This document shows, in pieces, positions 58,980-64,000 of a DNA stretch of 64,000 bases. The translations under genes were made by a program, and so were the position numbers. Location: NCBI RefSeq assembly GCF_004023625.1, contig NZ_RPDJ01000016.1:124001-188000 (forward strand), given 5' to 3'. The notes below the pieces were generated by a model. That model was not told where the DNA came from. It ran no database searches and saw only the letters and a list, made by a program, of their open reading frames with translations. The stretch's first letter is position 1; each line of letters starts with the position of its first letter. This stretch comes from Streptomyces cavernae. GTDB taxonomy: Bacteria; Actinomycetota; Actinomycetes; Streptomycetales; Streptomycetaceae.

Positions 58980-60267
58980 AGCGACCAACGGTAGCCCCTG
59001 CCGGGACGGCTCCCACCCGGGTGAGCAGGTCGGCGAGCCGGTCGGTGACGACCTCCGGGTGCTCCAGCATCACCAGGTGCCCGGCGTCCGGTACGAGCAC
59101 CAGTTCGGCGTCCGGAAGCAGGTCCGCGATCACCTCGCTGTGCTCGCTCGGCGTCACCAGGTCCCCGACCCCGGCCAGCACCAGCACCGGCAGCTCGGCG
59201 AAGCGCGCCAGCGCCTCCGTCTTGTCGTGGTCGTTGAAGGCCGGGTAGAACTCGGCGACCACGTCGATGGGCGTCGCCTCGATCATCCGCTCGGCGAACC
59301 GCTCGATCGCGGGATCGACGTCCTTGGACGCGAACGAGTACCGCTTGATGATCCCCGCGAACAGGTCGGAGGTGGCCCGCCGGCCGCGCTCCACCAGTTC
59401 GGCCCGCTGCCCCAGCGCCCTCAGCACTCCCGGGAGGACCCGCCGTACGGCGTTGACGCCCGCGACAGGCAGTCCGAAGTTGACCTCGCCGAGCCTGCCG
59501 GAGGAGGTGCCGACCAGGGCGACGCCGACGACCCGCTCCCCGACCAGCTCCGGGTACTGGTCGGCCAGCGCCATCACCGTCATGCCGCCCATCGAGTGCC
59601 CCACGAGCACGAGCGGCCCCTCGGGCGCCGCCGCGTCGATCACGGCCTTCAGGTCGCGCCCGAGCTGGTCGATGGTGACGGGGATGTCGTCCTGGTGCTG
59701 GGCGACACCGCGCCCGGAGCGGCCGTGGCTGCGCTGGTCCCAGTGCACGGTCCGGACGACCCCGCGCAGGGCGGCGCGCTGGAAGTGCCAGGAGTCCTGG
59801 TTGAGGCAGTAGCCGTGGCTGAAGACGACGGTGACCGGCGCGGGCGCCTTGCGGCCGAAGAGCCGGCGGCGGCGCGGGGCGAGGGGCGCGGTGTCCGTCT
59901 CCACCTCGTCGACCTCGTAGTACAGCTCCGTGCCGTCGTCGGCGTACGCCTTTCCGGGCATTCCGCGCAGCGCGCCGTACGGGCCGGTGGAGTCGAGGGC
60001 CAGGCGGGCCTTTCTGCGCATGCCGCGCCCCACGGTGAGCCGCTCGATGGCGACCCCGGCGGCGGCGCCCGCGGCGACCACGCCTATCGCCGCGCCGGCG
60101 ATGCCCGCGATGCGCCAGCTCCCCGCGCCCGGGGCGCTGGACGCGGCCGAGGCCGCGGCGGCGGCCCGGGCGCCGGAGAAGGCCGCGGCCGCCTCCCGGG
60201 CGGTGGAGACGGCCGAGGCCGCGGCCCCGGCCGCATCCGCGACCGCCTCCGCGCTGGTCTCGCTCAT
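58951..60267 (-). CDS. Alpha/beta hydrolase with N-terminal membrane segment
   Basis: This is a 438-aa protein. The first 50 residues are Ala-rich, followed by one hydrophobic segment (IAGIAGAAIGVVAAGAAAGVAI). The hydrolase domain (about 95-420) has VFSHGYCLNQDSWHFQ (oxyanion region), nucleophile motif VGHSMGGMT, acid in VGDLVTPSEH and catalytic His in DAGHLVMLEHP. The family covers esterases, epoxide hydrolases and lipases; the substrate is unknown. It is located between alr and tsaE and overlaps the latter, as in mycobacteria and other Streptomyces, without known functional linkage. Confidence 0.88.
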   Translation of the reverse strand: MSETSAEAVADAAGAAASAVSTAREAAAAFSGARAAAAASAASSAPGAGSWRIAGIAGAAIGVVAAGAAAGVAIERLTVGRGMRRKARLALDSTGPYGALRGMPGKAYADDGTELYYEVDEVETDTAPLAPRRRRLFGRKAPAPVTVVFSHGYCLNQDSWHFQRAALRGVVRTVHWDQRSHGRSGRGVAQHQDDIPVTIDQLGRDLKAVIDAAAPEGPLVLVGHSMGGMTVMALADQYPELVGERVVGVALVGTSSGRLGEVNFGLPVAGVNAVRRVLPGVLRALGQRAELVERGRRATSDLFAGIIKRYSFASKDVDPAIERFAERMIEATPIDVVAEFYPAFNDHDKTEALARFAELPVLVLAGVGDLVTPSEHSEVIADLLPDAELVLVPDAGHLVMLEHPEVVTDRLADLLTRVGAVPAGATVGRYGSSTAQPG

Positions 60268-60437
60268 TGCCGCTCCTCTTCGCCGGTTTCCCGGGGCCTT
60301 CGCTCCCGGCTGGTCGTTGGTCGTGGTCGTTCCTTCGCGCGTGTTGCCGCGCGTCCTGTCGTCCGCTGCTTTCTTCTGCCGCCGTCGTCCGCCACCGTCG
60401 TGTGCCGCCGCGGTTCGCTGTGCGGCACACCTTTCGG

Positions 60438-61613
60438 TTACCCGTCTTGTTCCGTATTCACGTAGACGCGCGGCACTCGGGTTCCGATGCGGGTGACGAT
60501 TTCATAGGCGATCGTGCCCGCCGCCTGGGCCCAGTCCTCGGCGGTCGGCTCGCCCCGGTCGCCGGGTCCGAAGAGGACGGCCTCGGCGCCCGCCGCCGGT
60601 TCGTCCCCGCCGAGGTCGACCACGAACTGGTCCATGGCGACCCGGCCCGCCGCCGTCCGCCATTTACCGCCGATGAGCACGGGGCCGGTGCCGGAGGCGT
60701 GGCGCGGGATGCCGTCGGCGTAGCCCACCGGGACCAGGCCGAGGGTGGTGTCGCCGGCGGTGACGTAGTGATGGCCGTAGCTGACGCCGTGGCCCGCCGG
60801 GACATGCTTGACCTGGGCGAGCGACGCGATGAGCGACATCACCGGGCGCAGTCCGAAGTCGGCCGGGGAGCCGATCTCCGCGCTCGGCGAGACGCCGTAC
60901 ACCGAGATGCCGGTGCGCACCAGGTCGAAGTGGGTCTCAGGGAGGGTGAGCGTGGCCGGGGAGTTGGCGATGTGCCGCACCTCGGGGCGTACGCCCTGGT
61001 CCTCGGCGTACGTCACCATCTCGCGGAAGCGCGTGAGCTGAGCGGCGATGGAGGGATGGCCCGGCTCGTCGGCGCAGGCGAAGTGCGACCAGAGGCCGGT
61101 GACCCGCACCAGCCCGTCGCGCTCGGCCGCCAGGGCCGCGCGGACGAGGTCCGGCCAGTCGGCGGGCGTGCAGCCGTTGCGCCCGAGGCCGGTGTCCGCC
61201 TTGAGCTGGATGCGGGCGGGACGGCCACCTGCGGCGCGGGCCGCGGCGACGACCTCCTCCAGCGCCCAGAGCGCGCTGACACCCATGTCCAGCCCGGCCT
61301 CGATGCCCTGCCGCCAGGGTCCACCCGGCGTCCACAGCCAGCACATCACCGGCGCCTCGATGCCCGCCGCCCGCAGCGCGAACGCCTCGTCGGGGGTGGC
61401 GGTGCCGAGCCAGGCGGCGCCCGCGTCGAGCGCGGCCCGCGCGCAGGGCACCATCCCGTGCCCGTACGCGTCCGACTTCACCACGGCCATGAGGGCGGAC
61501 CCGGGCGCCTGGGCGCGCAGGGTCCGTACATTGGCCCGCAGTGCGGCCAGATCGATCTCGGCGCGGGCGCGCAGTTGTTCGACGCCTTCGCGCGGCTGTG
61601 CTGTCTCAGTCAT
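60438..61613 (-). CDS. alr: Alanine racemase
   Basis: This is a 391-aa PLP enzyme that interconverts L- and D-alanine for peptidoglycan. The PLP-binding Lys is in MAVVKSDAYGHG, with the RAEIDLAALRANVRTLRAQAPGS start, KADTGLGRNGC, RTGISVYGVSPS, and the second catalytic Tyr in PAGHGVSYGHHYVT, then MDQFVVDLG. An ATG at 61613 begins MTETAQPREG; the longer frame upstream looks non-coding. The next upstream gene (NAD(P)HX repair) is 267 bp away, separated by a repetitive stretch. Confidence 0.96.
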   Translation of the reverse strand: MTETAQPREGVEQLRARAEIDLAALRANVRTLRAQAPGSALMAVVKSDAYGHGMVPCARAALDAGAAWLGTATPDEAFALRAAGIEAPVMCWLWTPGGPWRQGIEAGLDMGVSALWALEEVVAAARAAGGRPARIQLKADTGLGRNGCTPADWPDLVRAALAAERDGLVRVTGLWSHFACADEPGHPSIAAQLTRFREMVTYAEDQGVRPEVRHIANSPATLTLPETHFDLVRTGISVYGVSPSAEIGSPADFGLRPVMSLIASLAQVKHVPAGHGVSYGHHYVTAGDTTLGLVPVGYADGIPRHASGTGPVLIGGKWRTAAGRVAMDQFVVDLGGDEPAAGAEAVLFGPGDRGEPTAEDWAQAAGTIAYEIVTRIGTRVPRVYVNTEQDG

Positions 61614-61689
61614 CGCAGACCCAGTGTCGCAGAGGGGCGCGACAGCACCGCCGAGCGCTCCGCCCTCACGCCAATTCAGCCGTGACACG

Positions 61690-61935
61690 GCAGGTCAGCC
61701 ATCCCAGCCGGACACGCTCCGCCACGCCACCGGCCCTGCTCCCGTCACATCAGTCACGCCGTCGGCACCGCCCCGGTCACATCGGCCACGCCACCGGCAT
61801 CGCCGCGCTCACACCCGCGCACAACCAGCACCGCCCCGCTCACACCCGCCACGCCACCGGCACCGCCTCCGTCCCACTTGTCACGCCGTCGGTACCGCCT
61901 CCGTCACGCTCCGCCACGCCGTCGGTACCGCTTCG
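61690..61935. repeat. Degenerate CACGCC.CCGGCACCGC repeats at the end of the NAD(P)HX repair gene
   Basis: Imperfect units of about 25-36 bp built on CACGCC(A/G)CCGGCACCGCC and CGTCACATC words fill the gap between alr and the repair gene. They run into its last codons, where they encode EAVPTA twice. No RNA or promoter is recognised; the alr promoter must lie close to 61614-61700. Confidence 0.7.
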
Positions 61936-63326
61936 GCAACCGTGAACGCCGCGGTGGGTGCCCCGTCCGCGGTGAAGCGGCCCGCCAGGCCGTGCAGATA
62001 GGCCGCCACCGAGCCGGCGTCGCGGGCGTCGAGTCCGGCCGCGAGCAGGGAACCGGCCAGTCCGGACAGCACGTCCCCGCTGCCGGCCGTGGCGAGCCAG
62101 GGCGTTCCGGTGGGGTTGACCCTGACCGGCAGTTCCGGCTCCGGCGCGGCGACCAGCGTGGTCGATCCCTTGAGCAGGACCGTCGCCCCGTACTTGGCGG
62201 CCAGTTCCCGAACGGACGCCAGCCGCGCCGACTCCACCTGCTCCCGCTGCACCCCGAGCAGCGCCGCCGCCTCACCGGCGTGCGGGGTCAGCAGCGTCTG
62301 TGCGGAGCGCGCCCGGACGGTCGCCGGGTCGAGTCCGCGCAGCCCGTCCGCGTCGATCAGCACCGGCACGTCGGAGGCCAGCACCTCGGCGACGCCGGGG
62401 CTGTCCCCCAGGCCCGGTCCGACCACCCACGCCTGCACCCGCCCGGCCTTCCGGGGCGGGCCCTGCGACACCAGCGTCTCCGGGAAGCGGGCGATCACCG
62501 CGTCGGCGGCCGGGCCCACATAGCGCACCGCTCCGGCCCCGCCGCGCAGTGCGCCCGCCACGGCCAGCACGGCCGCGCCCGGGTAGCGGGCCGACCCGGC
62601 GACGATCCCGGCGACCCCGCGCCGGTACTTGTCGCTCTCCGCCGCGGGGCGGGGCAGCCGGGCGGCCACGTCCGCGTGCTGCAGGACCTCCAGGTCGGGT
62701 GCGGCGGGCAGGACGGCGTCCAGGCCGATGTCCACGAGCCGGACGGCGCCGGCGTGCTCCCGGCCGGGGTCGATCAGCAGGCCCGGCTTGTAGGTGCCGA
62801 AGGTCACGGTCACATCGGCGCGCAGGGCTTCGCCGGTGATCTCGCCGGTGTCCGCCTCCACACCGCTCGGCAGGTCGACGGCGACGACGGTGGCGCCCGA
62901 ATCGCGTGCGGCGCGTGCCACGGGGACGGCGGCGGGGCGCAGCCCGCCCTTTCCGCCGATGCCGGTGATCCCGTCGACGACGACATCGGCCTTGTCGAGG
63001 ACCCCGTACGGGTCCTCGGCCACCCGCCCGCCGGCACGCAGCAGCGCCGCGAGCCCCGCGCGGTGCGCCCGGTCGGGCGCGAGCAGCACGGCGGAGACGC
63101 CGGCTCCGCGGCGGGCCAGGCGGGCGCCCGCGTAGAGGGCGTCGCCGCCGTTGTCGCCGCTGCCGACGAGCAGGACGACGCGGGATCCGTAGACCCGTCC
63201 CGGCAACGACGCACAGACCGCGGCGAGTCCCGCCGCGGCCCGCTGCATCAACGTCCCCTCGGGCAGCCGCGCCATCAGCGCACCCTCGGCGGCCCTCACC
63301 GTCTCCACTCCGTACGCAGTCCGCAT
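61881..63326 (-). CDS. nnr: Bifunctional NAD(P)HX epimerase / ADP-dependent dehydratase
   Basis: This 481-aa enzyme repairs hydrated NADH and NADPH. The N-terminal YjeF-like epimerase domain (about 1-205) has VVLLVGSGDNGGDALYAGARLARRG, DGITGIGGKGGLR and VAVDLPSGVEADTG. The C-terminal ribokinase-like dehydratase (about 220-470) has KYRRGVAGIVAGSARYPGAAVLA, LLTPHAGEAAALLG, LLKGSTTLVAAP and the catalytic Asp in ATAGSGDVLSGLAG. The last residues are encoded by repeat sequence and may be variable. The ATG at 63326 begins MRTAYGVETVRAAE. acpS lies 66 bp upstream on the same strand. Confidence 0.94.
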   Translation of the reverse strand: MRTAYGVETVRAAEGALMARLPEGTLMQRAAAGLAAVCASLPGRVYGSRVVLLVGSGDNGGDALYAGARLARRGAGVSAVLLAPDRAHRAGLAALLRAGGRVAEDPYGVLDKADVVVDGITGIGGKGGLRPAAVPVARAARDSGATVVAVDLPSGVEADTGEITGEALRADVTVTFGTYKPGLLIDPGREHAGAVRLVDIGLDAVLPAAPDLEVLQHADVAARLPRPAAESDKYRRGVAGIVAGSARYPGAAVLAVAGALRGGAGAVRYVGPAADAVIARFPETLVSQGPPRKAGRVQAWVVGPGLGDSPGVAEVLASDVPVLIDADGLRGLDPATVRARSAQTLLTPHAGEAAALLGVQREQVESARLASVRELAAKYGATVLLKGSTTLVAAPEPELPVRVNPTGTPWLATAGSGDVLSGLAGSLLAAGLDARDAGSVAAYLHGLAGRFTADGAPTAAFTVAEAVPTAWRSVTEAVPTA

Positions 63327-63392
63327 GGGTCCGAGTCTCCCGTAAGTGGTCACCGGGCTCAGGTTTTTCGCCCCCACCGCCCCGGCCCCACG

Positions 63393-63761
63393 TCACCCCT
63401 CCGCCACCACCACCGCCGAAGCCACCCCCGCGTCATGGCTCAGCGACACATGCCACGACCGGACCCCGAGTTCCTCGGCCCGGGCCGCCACCGTCCCGGT
63501 GACCCTCAGTCGAGGGCGGCCCGAGTCCTCCACGTAGACCTCAGCGTCCGTCCAGTGCAGTCCCGGCGGCGCCCCCAGCGCCTTGGCCAGCGCCTCCTTC
63601 GCGGCGAACCGTGCCGCGAGGGAGGCGATGCCCCGGCGTTCGCCGCTCGGCAGATACAACTCGCTCCGCAGGAACAGCCGCCCGGCCATCCCCGGCGTGC
63701 GCTCCAGCGACGCCCGGAAACGGTCGATCTCCGCGACGTCGATCCCCACCCCGATGATCAC
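63393..63761 (-). CDS. acpS: Holo-[acyl-carrier-protein] synthase
   Basis: This 122-aa phosphopantetheinyl transferase moves 4'-phosphopantetheine from CoA to acyl carrier proteins of fatty acid and polyketide synthesis. GVGIDVAEIDRF with the metal-binding Asp, ARFAAKEALAKALG with the catalytic Glu-Lys, and WHVSLSHDAGVASAVVV at the end are the AcpS signature. Size is normal. It starts 16 bp after the glmS stop codon, so the glmS-acpS-nnr-alr group may be one transcription unit. Confidence 0.96.
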   Translation of the reverse strand: MIIGVGIDVAEIDRFRASLERTPGMAGRLFLRSELYLPSGERRGIASLAARFAAKEALAKALGAPPGLHWTDAEVYVEDSGRPRLRVTGTVAARAEELGVRSWHVSLSHDAGVASAVVVAEG

Positions 63762-63777
63762 AGCACCCCCAGCGAAC

Positions 63778-64000
63778 TCACTCCACCGTCACCGACTTGG
63801 CCAGGTTCCGCGGCTGGTCCACCTCGTTGCCCCGCGCCGTGGCCAACTCGCAGGCGAAGACCTGCAACGGAACGGTGGCGACCAGCGGTTGCAGCAGGGT
63901 GGGCGTGGCGGGGACGCGGACCAGCCGGTCGGCGTACGGGACCACCGCCTCGTCGCCCTCCTCCGCGATCACGATCGTGCACGCCCCCCGGGCCCGGATC
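63778..64000 (-). CDS. glmS: Glutamine-fructose-6-phosphate aminotransferase, C-terminal end (cut by window edge)
   Basis: Only the last 73 codons are present. The segment VIAEEGDEAVVPYADRLVRVPATPTLLQPLVATVPLQVFACELATARGNEVDQPRNLAKSVTVE is the end of the second sugar-isomerase domain of GlmS, with the DxPRNLAKSVTVE tail that forms the C-terminal active-site loop. GlmS makes glucosamine 6-phosphate for cell-wall precursors. The start lies beyond position 64000. glmS next to acpS is standard in Streptomyces. Confidence 0.95.
   Translation of the reverse strand, partial: IRARGACTIVIAEEGDEAVVPYADRLVRVPATPTLLQPLVATVPLQVFACELATARGNEVDQPRNLAKSVTVE

Overview
This window is chromosomal DNA of a Streptomyces species. 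GC content is very high, codon third positions are strongly GC-biased, and bldM, whiD, shbA-type and chaplin-style (LAxTG) sorting genes are present. I found no rRNA, tRNA, CRISPR array, prophage or replication origin. Most of it reads as core genome: purine synthesis, chaperonin, tRNA t6A synthesis, alanine racemase, NAD(P)HX repair, acpS and the glmS end. Accessory stretches lie at about 38.3-42.3 kb and 45.5-54.4 kb.

Layout. 0-3.7 kb: a chorismate mutase gene behind a possible aromatic-residue leader peptide and a strong hairpin; a probable small RNA with a Rho-independent terminator; a lipoprotein; and a sortase-anchored surface protein. 4-7.5 kb: a GMC oxidoreductase and a succinate-semialdehyde-type dehydrogenase. 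7.7-18.7 kb: five consecutive membrane-anchored Ser/Thr kinase genes on one strand that appear to share an extracellular domain; the fourth has lost the key kinase motifs and looks like a pseudokinase. From memory, S. coelicolor has a comparable cluster (SCO4775-4779) tied to spore-wall synthesis. 19.3-23.7 kb: a beta-lactamase-fold serine hydrolase, glycerol-3-phosphate dehydrogenase, and a nucleotide-sugar dehydrogenase homologue that lacks its catalytic Cys and Lys. 23.7-24.1 kb: a perfect 103-bp direct repeat that folds, on the minus strand, into an RNA-like hairpin followed by a Rho-independent terminator.

24.4-29.6 kb holds guaB3, guaB, the principal-sigma activator gene shbA, bldM and, divergently, whiD. 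This block links GMP synthesis with developmental control. 29.9-33.2 kb holds a LysR regulator and small enzymes. 33.4-35.7 kb is groES-groEL1 under two CIRCE operators. 35.8-38.3 kb has a polysaccharide deacetylase lipoprotein and a methyltransferase. 38.3-42.3 kb has an IS5-like transposase remnant, a possible small membrane peptide and a YfhO-family membrane protein. 42.3-44.3 kb is an ECF42-type sigma factor and its DGPF/YCII partner, separated by a 262-bp inverted-repeat element. 44.4-45.4 kb is an LCP protein. 45.5-52.3 kb is a sugar-oligomer locus: a GH3 glycosidase, two ABC permeases and a binding lipoprotein, plus a LacI regulator. It has no ATPase gene, so a shared ATPase such as MsiK is presumably used. 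52.5-54.3 kb is a GH15 protein.

54.4-64 kb is the tsaD-rimI-tsaB cluster, a degenerate L,D-transpeptidase-like protein, a GC-rich minisatellite, a 53-aa ORF behind an iron-box-like palindrome, then tsaE, an alpha/beta hydrolase, alr, the bifunctional NAD(P)HX repair gene, acpS and the 3' end of glmS.

The items most worth follow-up are the duplicated structured RNA candidate at 23.76-24.03 kb, the pseudokinase inside the kinase array, the leader/attenuator candidate at 0.28-0.41 kb, the RNA candidate at 1.24-1.40 kb, and the small ORF with its iron-box-like palindrome at 58.15-58.36 kb. All calls come from reading sequence only; no database search was run.
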